Origin: Bifidobacterium sp. | GTDB lineage: Bacteria; Actinomycetota; Actinomycetes; Actinomycetales; Bifidobacteriaceae | Direction: 5' to 3' | Assembly: GCF_022647885.1 (NCBI RefSeq) | Contig: NZ_JALCLM010000001.1 | Span: 124,001-188,000, forward strand | DNA length: 64,000 nt | In this document: positions 1-9,046 of the stretch, one piece after another | Position numbering within the stretch: position 1 is the first letter of the stretch | Layout: each line of letters begins with the position of its first letter | The notes under the pieces: generated by a model | Told to the model about the DNA's origin: nothing | Seen by the model: only the letters and a program-made list of their open reading frames with translations | Database searches by the model: none | Program-made: the position numbers and the translations under genes

Positions 1-1111
1 GCACAGCTCCGTACATGACGCGGAGGAAACCCTCGCCGTCTGCTCCGAACCAGGTTCCTAGGCCAACACCGATCTGAGCATCGTGAATCAGCCAATCGCG
101 GACCTGCTCGGAAGTTCCTAAAGCACTGATGTCCACCCAGAAATAGAATCCACCTTCAGGAAGAGGACATTTCACACCAGGAATCGCATCGAGTACAGAT
201 TGCCCATATGCTCTTCGCTCGCGCATAAGATCAACCCAAGCATCTGCATAGGCAGGATCGTTATATGCAGCGGCTACTCCCAGCTGCGCAAAGGTATTGG
301 TTGGTCCATGCATATTAAATATCGCTATTTTTAACATGCCAAACAGCTCTCTTGGAACAACCATATAGCCAACGCGAAAGCCTGTGAGACCTAAATCTTT
401 GGAAGTACCAAACACCGTGATAGTGCGCTCACGCATACCAGGCAGATTCGCAAACGTGGTATAGGAACCGCTATATACCTGCCTCTCAAAATCCTGGTCG
501 ACAACAGCAATGAGATTATGTCGTTCAAGGATTTTCGCCACCTCGAGCAACTCGTCGCGCGTATACACCACAGCTGTCGGATTATTGGGATTGGTGAGAA
601 CCAGACAACGCGTGTGCTCGGTGATACGGCTTTCGATGTCAGCTGGATCAATGTGGAAACCGTGCTCTTGTCTTACCGGCACCAGCACATTAGTTGCACC
701 CATTTGCACAACATCGTTGATGTTTTCGGCAAATCCAGGAGAAATGTTGAGAACTTCATCTCCTGTATTTGGAGTAATACAAACACGAATTGCCAAATAC
801 AGTCCTAATGCAGAGCTAGGTATCACCAACAGTTCCCGTTGAGGATCCACGTCTAGGCCATTGAACTCCTTGAGCTTCTTCAGCAATGCCTCTCGCAACT
901 CCGGTTCTGCATACCCATTGGCCAGCGAATAGTGCGTACGTCCTTCGTCGAGGGCTCGCTTAGTTGCCTCGATAACATGGCTCGGTAGGCAGGGATCAGG
1001 GGAAAAGAGGTCAGCACCATTGAGCAAAATTTTTTTCTCAGGATCAAGCGCATCATAAGGAGTGAAATCTGGCGAGGCGATATTTCGCCATGAATTATCA
1101 ACGTTTAGCAT
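1..1111 (-). CDS. PLP-dependent class I/II aminotransferase, 3' end outside the window
   Basis: The reverse frame is open from an ATG at 1109-1111 to the left edge, about 370 residues, so only the C-terminus is missing. It starts MLNVDNSWRN. Fold-type I aminotransferase landmarks are visible: LTNPNNPT in the middle of the protein, VVDQDF where the PLP-pyridine Asp motif sits, and TSKDLGLTGFRVG carrying the Schiff-base lysine and phosphate-binding arginine. The reaction is probably transamination or a related PLP reaction on a free amino acid; the substrate cannot be read from sequence. The start is supported by GGAGGTGA inside the end of ridA, six bases upstream of which ridA stops, so the two are very likely cotranscribed. 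It is a paralogue of the aminotransferase at 5530. Family is confident, substrate unknown. Confidence 0.9.
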   Translation of the reverse strand, partial: MLNVDNSWRNIASPDFTPYDALDPEKKILLNGADLFSPDPCLPSHVIEATKRALDEGRTHYSLANGYAEPELREALLKKLKEFNGLDVDPQRELLVIPSSALGLYLAIRVCITPNTGDEVLNISPGFAENINDVVQMGATNVLVPVRQEHGFHIDPADIESRITEHTRCLVLTNPNNPTAVVYTRDELLEVAKILERHNLIAVVDQDFERQVYSGSYTTFANLPGMRERTITVFGTSKDLGLTGFRVGYMVVPRELFGMLKIAIFNMHGPTNTFAQLGVAAAYNDPAYADAWVDLMRERRAYGQSVLDAIPGVKCPLPEGGFYFWVDISALGTSEQVRDWLIHDAQIGVGLGTWFGADGEGFLRVMYGAV

Positions 1112-1117
1112 TGCCGC

Positions 1118-1495
1118 TCACCTCCTAGCGATTACTTCCACTTCGAGCTTGGCGCCTTTCGGAACACCTGCCACCTGGAATGCGGAACGTGCAGGCAACA
1201 CGCCTTGTGTGAAAAATGTGGCATACACAGCATTCATAGCTGCAAACTCATTGAGATCAGCAATAAACACTGTCGTTTTAATAACATCGGCGAGAGTCAT
1301 ATTCTGAGCATGAAGAATCGCATCGATATTGTTGAATACTTGCTTTGTCTGAGCTTCAATCGACTCTGGGATAACACCGTCTTGATTTACAGGCAATTGT
1401 CCTGACACAAATAGCAGATCGTCCGAAACTACACCTTGTGAGTAAGGACCAATCGCCGCTGGGGCTTTGTCAGTCGACACTGCTGCTTTTTCCAT
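1118..1495 (-). CDS. ridA: RidA family enamine/imine deaminase
   Basis: A 125-residue protein of typical RidA (YjgF/YER057c/UK114) length. It shows the N-terminal [11 protein letters not shown] block, VSGQLP, and near the end the arginine of LPARSAFQV and the acidic LEVEVIA strand that line the trimer active-site cleft. RidA proteins hydrolyse reactive enamine/imine intermediates released by PLP enzymes such as threonine dehydratase or cysteine-processing enzymes, protecting other PLP enzymes. Here it lies between the ABC transporter ATPase gene (48-bp gap) and a PLP aminotransferase (6-bp gap). That suggests it cleans up by-products of this pathway; the link to the distant ilvA at 62 kb is only a family-level possibility. 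Confidence 0.93.
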   Translation of the reverse strand: MEKAAVSTDKAPAAIGPYSQGVVSDDLLFVSGQLPVNQDGVIPESIEAQTKQVFNNIDAILHAQNMTLADVIKTTVFIADLNEFAAMNAVYATFFTQGVLPARSAFQVAGVPKGAKLEVEVIARR

Positions 1496-1543
1496 AATCT
1501 CATTCTTTCTTTCTACTGGTATTGCGTTAACAAGGCAGAGCCT

Positions 1544-2284
1544 TCAGAATCCTTGTGTGAAATTCTTCAAAAAGCTTTGTGTACGGGGATTACTGGGGCT
1601 AGTGAACACACTCTCAGGGGTTCCCGCTTCGATAACACTTCCATCTGCCATAACGATGAGCTTGTCAGAAACGTTTCTGGCAAAATTCATCTCATGCGTG
1701 ACGATAATCATGGTCATGCCGTCATGCGCAAGATCGGTCATCACTTTGAGCACCTCACCAACCAGCTCTGGGTCAAGGGCTGACGTGGGCTCATCGAAGA
1801 GCACTGCTTCTGGTTTCATCGCCAGCGCCCGAGCAATGGCTACTCGTTGCTGCTGGCCTCCCGATAGTTGGCTCGGATAATGGCCAGATTGCTCTGAAAG
1901 TCCAACTCTATCCAGAAGTTCCCGTGCTCGTTCAAGTGTGGATTCTTTGCTTTCTTTCAAACCAAAGCGAGGGCCAGATGCAATGTTCTCAAGAGCAGTC
2001 ATATTCGGAAAAAGATTGAAATTCTGAAATACCATTCCCAGATGCCTGCGTAATTCTCGCTTTTCTGGCTTGCCACCTTGAAGCGCTTTACCTTTGAAGT
2101 ATATTTTCCCTTCTGTGGCGTCTTCCAACTCGTTAATGCATCTCAGAGTCGTACTTTTGCCTGCGCCACTGGGGCCAATAATAGAAACCACTTGGCCTTG
2201 TTCCACATCAAAGGAAACATCATGAAGAATGCGCTTATCTCCTATAGTTTTGCCAAGACAGTCGAGCCTAATCAGTGCAGTCAT
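1544..2284 (-). CDS. Polar amino acid ABC transporter ATP-binding protein
   Basis: A 246-residue ABC ATPase of the GlnQ/HisP type. Walker [10 protein letters not shown] is at residues 37-45. The signature [16 protein letters not shown] is near residue 140, followed by Walker [13 protein letters not shown] and the switch histidine in IVTHEM. It would energise import through the two permeases encoded just upstream. Its ATG overlaps the stop of the preceding permease gene as ATGA (2281-2284), so translation is probably coupled. The complete transporter (lipoprotein, two permeases, ATPase) reads leftward with ridA and the aminotransferase behind it. The amino acid transported is not deducible from this subunit. 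Confidence 0.95.
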   Translation of the reverse strand: MTALIRLDCLGKTIGDKRILHDVSFDVEQGQVVSIIGPSGAGKSTTLRCINELEDATEGKIYFKGKALQGGKPEKRELRRHLGMVFQNFNLFPNMTALENIASGPRFGLKESKESTLERARELLDRVGLSEQSGHYPSQLSGGQQQRVAIARALAMKPEAVLFDEPTSALDPELVGEVLKVMTDLAHDGMTMIIVTHEMNFARNVSDKLIVMADGSVIEAGTPESVFTSPSNPRTQSFLKNFTQGF

Positions 2285-2928
2285 GCTGCTACCTTTCTAT
2301 CGAGTCGATCAGCGAATCTGCTAATGGGGAAGCAGATAACGAAGTACAGGACCGCCACCACCAATAAGGTCTGGAAGGGTTCATTCGTGAGAGCGATAAT
2401 TGCCTGACCTTGTTGGGTTAAGTCGACAAAACCGAGTATGGAAGCCAACGAGGTGTCCTTAACCACGCCCAGCAAGAAACTGGCAAGAGTCGGAGCAGAA
2501 TTCTTCAATACCTGAGGGAGAATGACCCGAACCATTGTGGTGAAACGGTTGAAAGCCAAACTTTCAGCAGCTTCGAACTGCCCTACCTCGAGCGCATTGA
2601 CACCTGCCCGAATAATTTCGGCAACATACGCACCGGTGTATAAGACGAAACCAATCCCCGCCGCCGTATATACCGACATATTCACACCCAAATACGCAAG
2701 GCCCAGGTAGATCATAAACAACTGAATCAACAATGGAGACCCACGGAATATTGATGTATAGACCGAAGCAATCACTCGCACTATACGGCTATTCGAGACC
2801 AGTCCTGACCCTGCAAGAATTCCTAACGCCATGCCGCCAACTATGGATATTACGGCTAACACCACAGTTACGGCAAGACCACTGAGCAGCAAAGGCCAAT
2901 ATTGCAACACGTTGATAAATGCGCTCAT
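2281..2928 (-). CDS. Amino acid ABC transporter permease (HisM/GlnP type)
   Basis: A 215-residue integral membrane protein with about five hydrophobic segments. It carries the polar amino acid permease EAA-type loop: the stretch EVGQFEAAESLAF followed by VILPQVLKNSAPTLASF is the cytoplasmic loop that docks to the ATPase. The N-terminal half has the expected FRGSPLLIQLFMIYLG motif. It overlaps its neighbours on both sides by ATGA, at 2925-2928 with the upstream permease and at 2281-2284 with the ATPase. This is consistent with tight translational coupling of the membrane complex. It probably forms a heterodimer with the 2925-3593 product. Confidence 0.94.
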   Translation of the reverse strand: MSAFINVLQYWPLLLSGLAVTVVLAVISIVGGMALGILAGSGLVSNSRIVRVIASVYTSIFRGSPLLIQLFMIYLGLAYLGVNMSVYTAAGIGFVLYTGAYVAEIIRAGVNALEVGQFEAAESLAFNRFTTMVRVILPQVLKNSAPTLASFLLGVVKDTSLASILGFVDLTQQGQAIIALTNEPFQTLLVVAVLYFVICFPISRFADRLDRKVAA

Positions 2929-3593
2929 CGGGTCTCCTTTGAGAAGGCCAATCTATATACACCGGCAAAAGCGAGACGAAATAGCGTAGTGATGATGTAG
3001 TAGATTGCCACAGCAACGATGTACACCTCAAGAGTCCTGAAAGATTCAGCATTGATCAACCCCGTAATTTGGGTTAGCTCTCTAACGTCAATTACCGAAA
3101 GCACCGAGGTTGAGAAGATGGTAATAACCAACATGTTGGTTAATGCCGGCCAACAATTCTTTAATGTTTGTGGAAGAATAATTTTCACAATGCCTGTAAA
3201 ACGAGGTATGCCTAGTGCATCAATGGCTTCCCACTGTCCTGAAGAAACTGCGTTGATTCCACCGCGCACATTTTCAGTGGTGTATCCGGTAAGCACCAGA
3301 ACAGACACCACAATGCCCAGAATCGTGCTGTTCACTCGAATTCCCGCTTTGGGTAATCCGAAGTATGCCATGAATATAAACACCAACGCAGGCACATTCC
3401 TGACTATTTCCACATAGATGGTCAATAGCCAGGAGAGAGCCTTCACTTTGGTGTTACTACGCACAAATGCAAGAGGAATGCTGATTGATAGGGTCAACAC
3501 GTATATCACTGCTGAAAGCCACATAGTGGAGACAGTGCCGCTCAGCAGCTCTCCCGCGTAGTCGGTCAACGACATAAAATCAAGCGTGACCAT
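2925..3593 (-). CDS. Amino acid ABC transporter permease (HisQ/GlnP type)
   Basis: A 222-residue permease with the motif EIVRNVPALVFIFMAYFGLP in the first half and the EAA loop SSGQWEAIDALGI followed by IILPQTLKNCWPALTN in the second. It is the partner of the 2281-2928 permease. The ATG at 3591-3593 is preceded by GAGGAGG with good spacing, and 51 bases separate it from the stop of the binding lipoprotein gene. Its stop overlaps the next start as ATGA. Together these features support a single transcription unit starting at the lipoprotein gene. Confidence 0.94.
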   Translation of the reverse strand: MVTLDFMSLTDYAGELLSGTVSTMWLSAVIYVLTLSISIPLAFVRSNTKVKALSWLLTIYVEIVRNVPALVFIFMAYFGLPKAGIRVNSTILGIVVSVLVLTGYTTENVRGGINAVSSGQWEAIDALGIPRFTGIVKIILPQTLKNCWPALTNMLVITIFSTSVLSVIDVRELTQITGLINAESFRTLEVYIVAVAIYYIITTLFRLAFAGVYRLAFSKETR

Positions 3594-3644
3594 TGGTTCG
3601 CCTCCTCAACATGTTCTGATATTCGTTTATCGACAATGTGACGC

Positions 3645-4502
3645 TTATTCTTGGCTCGTCGTCGATGTTCCTGTTGATTCGCTAAGGAGAGGGCTAAACG
3701 GCATATCTAAGCCATAATATTTCTTGTATAGCTTTGCGTTGGTTCCATCCGAGATCACCTGGAACACGAATTGATTAAGATAATTCAGCCATTGCTGGTC
3801 ACCGCGCTTCACTGCCATGCCGTTGTATTCGAGAGAGCCAATAGTGCCATCGAGAATCTTGAGATCGTTATCTTGCTTAGCCATGTAGTACGAGGAGTTC
3901 CCGTCATAAATAAAGGCATCAATTTGGTTGTTCTTCAACGCGGTCGTTTGCGAAGCTGTATCAGTGAAATATTGTTTATTAGCACCACTGACCGTGGAGT
4001 CTAGAAGCTTATCGAATGTAGTTCCTTTGAGAATGCCAACGTTTTTGCCTGAAAGATCTTTCGCTGTGCTAATTGAGCTGCTCTTCGTGGTAACGATGAC
4101 GGGAGCTGATGCCACATATGGATCAGTGAAGGCAACCTTCTGTGCACGATCGAGTGTCTGAGTAATCTGCGTAAATAAGACATCCACCTTTCCAGTCTCT
4201 AAGCTGGAAATACGAGCGTCAGCCGACATATCTACATATTCGACTTTTGCTCCTAAAGATTCTCCAAGCTGATTGGCCAAATCTATGTCATACCCAACCG
4301 GATTGCCGTTCTTGTCTTTGGACTCTGCTGGTGGTATCGACAATACGACTCCAACTTTTAGCGTTTTTGCTTTTAGCACGGAATCAAGTGTTGATGTTTC
4401 GGATGAGGCGCCTGAAGCACCACTTCCACACGCTGCGAATGTAAGAGTCGCACATACCGCGAGGGCAGCGGCGGCGATTCTTTTGACGTTTATGTGCTTC
4501 AT
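3645..4502 (-). CDS. Amino acid ABC transporter substrate-binding lipoprotein
   Basis: About 285 residues with a lipoprotein signal peptide: basic MKHINVKR start, hydrophobic core and lipobox FAAC followed by a Gly/Ser-rich linker. The mature part is a family 3 solute-binding domain: LKVGVVLSIPP, then GNPVGYDIDLANQLGE and the later VDVLFTQITQT region. The ATG at 4500-4502 is preferred over the GTG six bases earlier because AAAGGA lies seven bases before it. It is the first gene of the leftward transporter operon and lies divergent from the YheO-type regulator. A perfect 19-bp palindrome sits in the shared promoter region. The ligand is probably a polar amino acid; the exact one is unknown. 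Confidence 0.94.
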   Translation of the reverse strand: MKHINVKRIAAAALAVCATLTFAACGSGASGASSETSTLDSVLKAKTLKVGVVLSIPPAESKDKNGNPVGYDIDLANQLGESLGAKVEYVDMSADARISSLETGKVDVLFTQITQTLDRAQKVAFTDPYVASAPVIVTTKSSSISTAKDLSGKNVGILKGTTFDKLLDSTVSGANKQYFTDTASQTTALKNNQIDAFIYDGNSSYYMAKQDNDLKILDGTIGSLEYNGMAVKRGDQQWLNYLNQFVFQVISDGTNAKLYKKYYGLDMPFSPLLSESTGTSTTSQE

Positions 4503-4593
4503 GGGCACGTCCTTTCTCGACTAACGCAGGGGGTTGCGCTTACGAGAAAGTGTCACGGTTCATTGTTTCTAACGTGATTAAAAAATGTTACAA

Positions 4594-4612
4594 CAATAAT
4601 AATTTATTATTG
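4594..4612. promoter_or_regulatory. Perfect 19-bp palindrome between divergent genes, candidate operator
   Basis: CAATAATAATTTATTATTG has two 9-base arms around a single T. It lies in the AT-rich 198-bp region between the leftward binding-lipoprotein gene and the rightward YheO-type regulator. Its position suggests a binding site for that regulator controlling both directions, but this is inferred from location only. Confidence 0.5.
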
Positions 4613-4700
4613 AGTTAATAATTTTGTCTTATACATTGGCGTACACTGTGACCCAATCCGGCAAGCTGGCGTCACCGGTTCAACGTGGAAATATGGAGTA

Positions 4701-5498
4701 ATGAGCATGGCAGTAGCTTCCGATATATCACCAGCACTTAAGCCATACGCTGCGCTAGTTGAGTTTCTTGGCGTGATCCTCGGGGATAAGTGCGAGGTAT
4801 TGCTCCATGACTGTTCAGACTTCAACCGCTCAATTGTGGCTGTAGCGAACTCTCATATCAGTGGCCGAAGCCTTGGCGGACCAGCTACTGATCTGGTTTT
4901 GCGACTATGGCGAACGAAACGGTATGAGCATCGAGATTATTATGCCAATTACAGCAGCTTTTCTAGCGACGGCAGGGAGTTTCGTTCCTCCACCTTTTTC
5001 GTCCGTGACGCTCAAGGAACAGTGATTGCCCTATTGTGCATCAACCAAGACGATGGCCCTGTTGTCGAGGCAAAAGCACTCCTAGAACAATTTCTTTCGA
5101 GTTTTCATACAGACGATGAGCAGGCAACAAACCAATCAGAACAACAACCTAGCGACACTCAAGCCGACACTCATGCTGCTAACAATATTTCAGCTACTGC
5201 CCCTCAGCTCCCACGTTCCAGCACTAGCGAAAATCTCAGCATAAGCGTAGATGAACTCACCACAAACCGTATTCACGCGCTAGCTCTGGCAGGACATCTC
5301 GATCTAACTAGACTCTCTAAAGAAGAACGACTTGATTTCATCAAACAACTCGACGACGAGGGCATATTCCTCTTAAAAGGATCCATCGAAAAAACCGCTT
5401 CGGCACTAGGTCTCTCACAACCATCGATATACCGCTACCTGCGATGCACCCGCGACAACAGCATCAACAACGACAACTCTACAAATAGACGCCACTAA
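4701..5498 (+). CDS. YheO-type transcriptional regulator (PAS-like sensor plus C-terminal HTH)
   Basis: 265 residues with the two-part layout of the YheO family. Residues about 10-125 form a PAS-like domain, with LGVILGDKCEVLLHDC near the start and the GTVIALLCINQDD strand at its end. A low-complexity Gln/Thr/Ser-rich linker follows at about 135-180. The C-terminal helix-turn-helix (ALGLSQPSIYRYLR near the end) resembles HTH_22. Such proteins sense a small ligand and regulate adjacent amino acid genes. ATG 4701 or ATG 4707 could be the start; GGAG lies nine bases before the second. It is followed after 31 bp by an aminotransferase and is divergent from the amino acid transporter, so it is the likely local regulator. 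Confidence 0.88.
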   Translation: MSMAVASDISPALKPYAALVEFLGVILGDKCEVLLHDCSDFNRSIVAVANSHISGRSLGGPATDLVLRLWRTKRYEHRDYYANYSSFSSDGREFRSSTFFVRDAQGTVIALLCINQDDGPVVEAKALLEQFLSSFHTDDEQATNQSEQQPSDTQADTHAANNISATAPQLPRSSTSENLSISVDELTTNRIHALALAGHLDLTRLSKEERLDFIKQLDDEGIFLLKGSIEKTASALGLSQPSIYRYLRCTRDNSINNDNSTNRRH

Positions 5499-5529
5499 AC
5501 TTCGCGCATCCTTTATTAAGGAACACCCT

Positions 5530-6762
5530 ATGGAACAGCATTCACAACATCTGGCATCAACCCGAATCCAATCTTTTACAGGCGGGCTATTCTCCGAGGT
5601 AACCAAAGCTGATGTTGGCGAGAATGCATCGAAACTGATGAGTGAAGGCTGCGATCTGCTGGCATGGGCAGACCCATACTTTCCAGATAGCTCAACGCCT
5701 GAAAGCGTTCAAACTGCTCTCATAGACAGCGCCAAAGCAGGATTCTGCGCGCATTACACCATGCCAATTGGCGACAAGCAATTGCGCCAACAACTTGCCA
5801 CACATCTCACTCCTGAATTTAATCGGCAAATCAATTCGAGTCGCAATATCATCATCACTCCAGGATCCGATGCTGGTTTGTTCTACGCAATGACTGCGAT
5901 AATCAACCCAGGTGATGAGGTAATCGTTACTGATCCTTGCTACCCAAGCAATATTTCAAATTTATCACTGCTACAAGCGCACCCAGTCTTTCTTCCCTTA
6001 GATGCAGATAACAACTTTCAAATTACCTATAAGGCACTCGAAAGCGTTGCCACCAGCCGAACCCGAGCGATCGTACTCACCAACCCCAATAATCCAACCA
6101 CCACCTTTCTCCGTAAACAATCGCTCGAAGATTTGGCAAAGTTTGCGAAGGAAAAAGATATAGCTGTTATATGCGATGAAGCCTTCTGCGATCACATTTA
6201 TTCCAGCGAGCGCTTTATACCGACAGCTAGTTTGGATGCGCTTTGGGAGAGGACGCTAACCGTCCGTTCCTTCTCCAAGGGATATGGTCTCAGCGGCATA
6301 CGAGTAGGGTACATCATCGGTCCAGATACGCTGATGGATAAGCTATACGGAGCAGCTGTGAACGTACTCGGCGCAACAGCTTCGGCTGGTCAATCTGCAG
6401 CATTGGCTGCACTCAATGATCCCAAGATTCTTACTGATTTCTTTGCGGATTTTTCGCAGCGAGCAACTATGGTCGAAGATGTGCTCTCCCAAGTGCCAGG
6501 ACTCCATATCACGCCGATTGAGAGTGGATTCCTCAGCTGGATTGATGTGTCGGCATTCGGCACTGGTGATGAAGTTGCGCAATACTTGGTGCGAGAAGCA
6601 CAAGTAATTGTCAACTCGGGAGCCCCCTATGGACCATCGGGAAGTCATCACATACGAATCGTACAAGGTGTTTTTAGAGACCCCTCACGTATGCGCGACG
6701 CTTTGGAACGTATCAAAATAGCCTTACTGAAATGGCCAAAAAGCAGCGCTAGCCATCAATAA
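5530..6762 (+). CDS. PLP-dependent class I/II aminotransferase
   Basis: A 410-residue fold-type I aminotransferase, normal length for the family. Visible landmarks are TPGSDAGLFYA in the N-terminal large domain, LTNPNNPTTTF, CDEAFCDHIY with the PLP-binding Asp, and the lysine in SFSKGYGLSGIRVG. The C-terminus has HHIRIVQG with the substrate carboxylate arginine. AAGGA lies before ATG 5530. It follows the YheO-type regulator by 31 bp and is probably cotranscribed with it. It is a paralogue of the aminotransferase at the left edge, so this locus holds two related enzymes flanking one transporter. The reaction (transaminase or beta-lyase) is unresolved. Confidence 0.93.
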   Translation: MEQHSQHLASTRIQSFTGGLFSEVTKADVGENASKLMSEGCDLLAWADPYFPDSSTPESVQTALIDSAKAGFCAHYTMPIGDKQLRQQLATHLTPEFNRQINSSRNIIITPGSDAGLFYAMTAIINPGDEVIVTDPCYPSNISNLSLLQAHPVFLPLDADNNFQITYKALESVATSRTRAIVLTNPNNPTTTFLRKQSLEDLAKFAKEKDIAVICDEAFCDHIYSSERFIPTASLDALWERTLTVRSFSKGYGLSGIRVGYIIGPDTLMDKLYGAAVNVLGATASAGQSAALAALNDPKILTDFFADFSQRATMVEDVLSQVPGLHITPIESGFLSWIDVSAFGTGDEVAQYLVREAQVIVNSGAPYGPSGSHHIRIVQGVFRDPSRMRDALERIKIALLKWPKSSASHQ

Positions 6763-6840
6763 GCCATTCTCAACGAATTCGTCCAAGGTGTGACGCGTCT
6801 ACATTTCAAACTTGCTGTGTTTAGGCGATACACTTCGCTT

Positions 6841-7173
6841 ATGACCAGTTCAGAGGATTATGTCGCTTATGTCATCGATCAGGCACGAGGACCTTGGGCA
6901 CTGCGCCATCGAAAGATGTTTGGCGATTACATGGTATACGTCAATGACAAAGCAATATTGCTACTCTGCGATGACCAGACTTTTGTCAAAATCGTCCCCG
7001 AGCTGGACGAACTGATGAAGGATGCCGAACGTGCGGTGCCATATCCTGGAGCCAAAGAGCATTACATACTCGATATTGATAACAGCGACCTTGTACGTCA
7101 AGTGCTAAGTGTGCTCGAGGCTATTACCCCCTTGCCAAAGCCTAAGAAGCGCCGCACAAGCAGTGGTAAGTGA
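6841..7173 (+). CDS. TfoX/Sxy N-terminal domain protein
   Basis: About 110 residues from ATG 6841 (MTSSEDYVAYV). A GTG at 6790 would add 17 residues that lie outside the domain, so the later start is preferred. The sequence matches the TfoX N-terminal domain: RKMFGDYMVYVNDKAILLLCDD, then FVKIVPE and YILDIDN. The C-terminus is basic (KPKKRR). In gammaproteobacteria the Sxy/TfoX protein is a competence co-regulator, but isolated N-terminal domains like this one are widespread and of unknown role. It follows the aminotransferase on the same strand and could share its transcript. Confidence 0.85.
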   Translation: MTSSEDYVAYVIDQARGPWALRHRKMFGDYMVYVNDKAILLLCDDQTFVKIVPELDELMKDAERAVPYPGAKEHYILDIDNSDLVRQVLSVLEAITPLPKPKKRRTSSGK

Positions 7174-7218
7174 TACACATATCAAGTGATATTCATCAAT
7201 CATCGATAGAGGAAATAC

Positions 7219-7830
7219 ATGCAAGATATAGCCATATTGCTTTTCGACGGTTTTGAGCCCTTAGATGTTTTTGGTCCAGCTGAGGTATTCGGCTGCATTG
7301 AACGGATTGACAACTCAGCACCAGCGCCACAAATTCAGTACTGCTCCATCAACGGTGGAATGATCCATGGCGCAATCTCAACAACTATTGAGACTGTGAA
7401 GATTAGTGATATCCACGATGACGCTATATTGCTCATCCCAGGAGGGGCCGGCACGCGCCCGCTAGTCAAGAGCGACATCTTTCTCAATGCTCTTAACGAG
7501 CAACTGCCACGTTTCTCCGAGATACTCACCGTGTGCACTGGATCAGCGTTGCTTGCAGCAACAGGAAATATCGATGGGCGTAATGCGACTTCTAATAAAC
7601 GCGCCTTTGCTTGGGTACAGAGCGTGCGCCCACAAGTGAATTGGCTGGGTAGCGCCCGATGGGTAGATGACGGCGATGTGCTGACATCCTCAGGTGTTAG
7701 TGCAGGAATCGATATGGCACTCGGCTTAGTGTCAAAGGTTTATGGCCCCCAGTTTGCCTCAACACTCGCCAAAGCAATTGAATACGTGTGGAACGACGAT
7801 CCGGATAACGATCCATTTGCAGTGCAATAA
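7219..7830 (+). CDS. DJ-1/PfpI family protein
   Basis: A 203-residue single-domain protein of the DJ-1/PfpI class I glutamine amidotransferase-like fold. It begins MQDIAILLFDGFEPLDVFGPAEVFG. The nucleophile-elbow cysteine is in TVCTGSALLAATG. It lacks the C-terminal AraC helix-turn-helix found in GlxA-type regulators, so it is more likely an enzyme (isonitrile hydratase or deglycase-like) or chaperone than a regulator. AGAGGAAA is placed well before the ATG. It is the last rightward gene before a convergent LacI gene. Confidence 0.88.
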   Translation: MQDIAILLFDGFEPLDVFGPAEVFGCIERIDNSAPAPQIQYCSINGGMIHGAISTTIETVKISDIHDDAILLIPGGAGTRPLVKSDIFLNALNEQLPRFSEILTVCTGSALLAATGNIDGRNATSNKRAFAWVQSVRPQVNWLGSARWVDDGDVLTSSGVSAGIDMALGLVSKVYGPQFASTLAKAIEYVWNDDPDNDPFAVQ

Positions 7831-7881
7831 TTCAGCTCACATTGATTGATTCAACATCTAACTCAGATGCCAAATCAGCGG

Positions 7882-7908
7882 ACTAAGCGGCTACGCACTA
7901 AGCGGCTA
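7882..7908. repeat. 12-bp direct repeat at the end of the LacI gene
   Basis: ACTAAGCGGCTA occurs at 7882-7893 and again at 7897-7908 with three bases between. The right copy contains the TAG stop (7906-7908, minus strand) of the LacI-family gene. It may be a small local duplication; no function is apparent. Confidence 0.6.
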
Positions 7909-8970
7909 TTTTTCGCGGCGGGAGCCGACAATGGACTCCTTCTCCACTAAGCGACAAGAAATCATCGCCTGCACTAGATCTAGCTTCGGTAGTTCGGCGT
8001 TGGTTTCTGGCGGCAACACATCGCTCACATCCTTATCTTCGATAAGAGAGATCAATTTGCGTGTTCCCCAACAACCCATCTCATAGTGAGGGAGTTCAAC
8101 AGTAGTTAGCCGTGGAGCAAGTGTCTCTGCAATCACCTGGTGGTTGTCAACTCCCACCACAGAAAGATCCTTACCAACAAGCAACCCTTGCCATGCTGCA
8201 GCCTGATAGACACCCCACGCACGAGCATCGTTAAAACAGAAAAACCCGTCAGGTCGGAATTCAGACATCAATCGCTCAGTGGATTCAAGAGCTTCGGCAC
8301 CTATACGCGGATTAATAACTAAGTTGCTGTCGAGAGCAATACCATGCGCATTCAGTGCATCACGATATCCCTGGTAACGACCGACTTGAGCGGCAATATT
8401 GTCGTCCAGTCCGATATAAGCCACATGTTTGCATCCAGCGGCAAGTAGCCGTTCGGTCACGGCTTTACCAATAGCCGTTTCATCCGGCACAATCGAGGGT
8501 AGCTGCCCCTCAACATCTGTGGCATCGACCAAAACCAAGGGATAGTCGCGCAAAGTACGAGGAACTGACGTTTCCTGATTAAACATTCTCGCATAAAGAA
8601 AACCGTCAACACCATATTGTTTAAGAGTTTCGATCTCGCTTGATTCCAGTGCTTTCTCACCATTGGTATTAACCGTGAGCAAGGTGTACCCGAAAGCTCG
8701 AGCAGCATCTTGTGCGCCAAGAATCAAACGCCCAGCAAAGGGTGTGGTTGCTATCTCATCACTAATAAAACCTAGAATCCTGGTCCGATTCGTGCGCATG
8801 CTACTAGCGATACGGTTAGGACGATATCCGAGACGTCTAGCTTCCTTACGTATTTTGTCAGCAATTTCAGGTTTAATCCGCCCTGAATCTCGACCATTAA
8901 GGACAAGCGAGACTGAGGACACAGAAACCCCCATACCCTGGGCAATCTCCTTCATCGTGACAGCAGCCAT
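7906..8970 (-). CDS. LacI family transcriptional regulator
   Basis: About 355 residues from ATG 8968-8970. This start is chosen because GAGGAAA lies six bases upstream and the helix-turn-helix follows at once (TMKEIAQGMGVSVSSVSLVLNG, then the hinge region GYRPNRIASSMR). The C-terminal part is a periplasmic-binding-protein-like sugar sensor domain ending with VVGVDNHQVIAETLAPRLTTV. Its stop lies within a 12-bp direct repeat. It sits head to tail after the ADP-ribosylglycohydrolase gene. Two similar dyads, at 9035-9046 and 11240-11253, upstream of this gene and of the kinase gene, are candidate operators, implying it controls the kinase/glycohydrolase pair and itself. The effector is unknown. 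Confidence 0.92.
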   Translation of the reverse strand: MAAVTMKEIAQGMGVSVSSVSLVLNGRDSGRIKPEIADKIRKEARRLGYRPNRIASSMRTNRTRILGFISDEIATTPFAGRLILGAQDAARAFGYTLLTVNTNGEKALESSEIETLKQYGVDGFLYARMFNQETSVPRTLRDYPLVLVDATDVEGQLPSIVPDETAIGKAVTERLLAAGCKHVAYIGLDDNIAAQVGRYQGYRDALNAHGIALDSNLVINPRIGAEALESTERLMSEFRPDGFFCFNDARAWGVYQAAAWQGLLVGKDLSVVGVDNHQVIAETLAPRLTTVELPHYEMGCWGTRKLISLIEDKDVSDVLPPETNAELPKLDLVQAMISCRLVEKESIVGSRREK

Positions 8971-9034
8971 ACCGTTTCCTCTCATCGCATGCCCACGGAC
9001 CAACAACGTTCCGAATTCGGCATCATTCCATTAC

Positions 9035-9046
9035 GTCAAACGTTAC
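9035..9046. promoter_or_regulatory. Candidate LacI operator before the LacI gene
   Basis: GTCAAACGTTAC, centred on AACGTT, 65 bp upstream of the LacI start. It shares GTCAAACG with the dyad at 11240-11253. LacI-family operators usually centre on a CG step; assignment is by position and similarity. Confidence 0.45.

Noticed and set aside
6790-6840. Longer GTG start for the TfoX-domain gene
   Set aside because: The added 17 residues are not part of the domain and ATG 6841 begins it cleanly.
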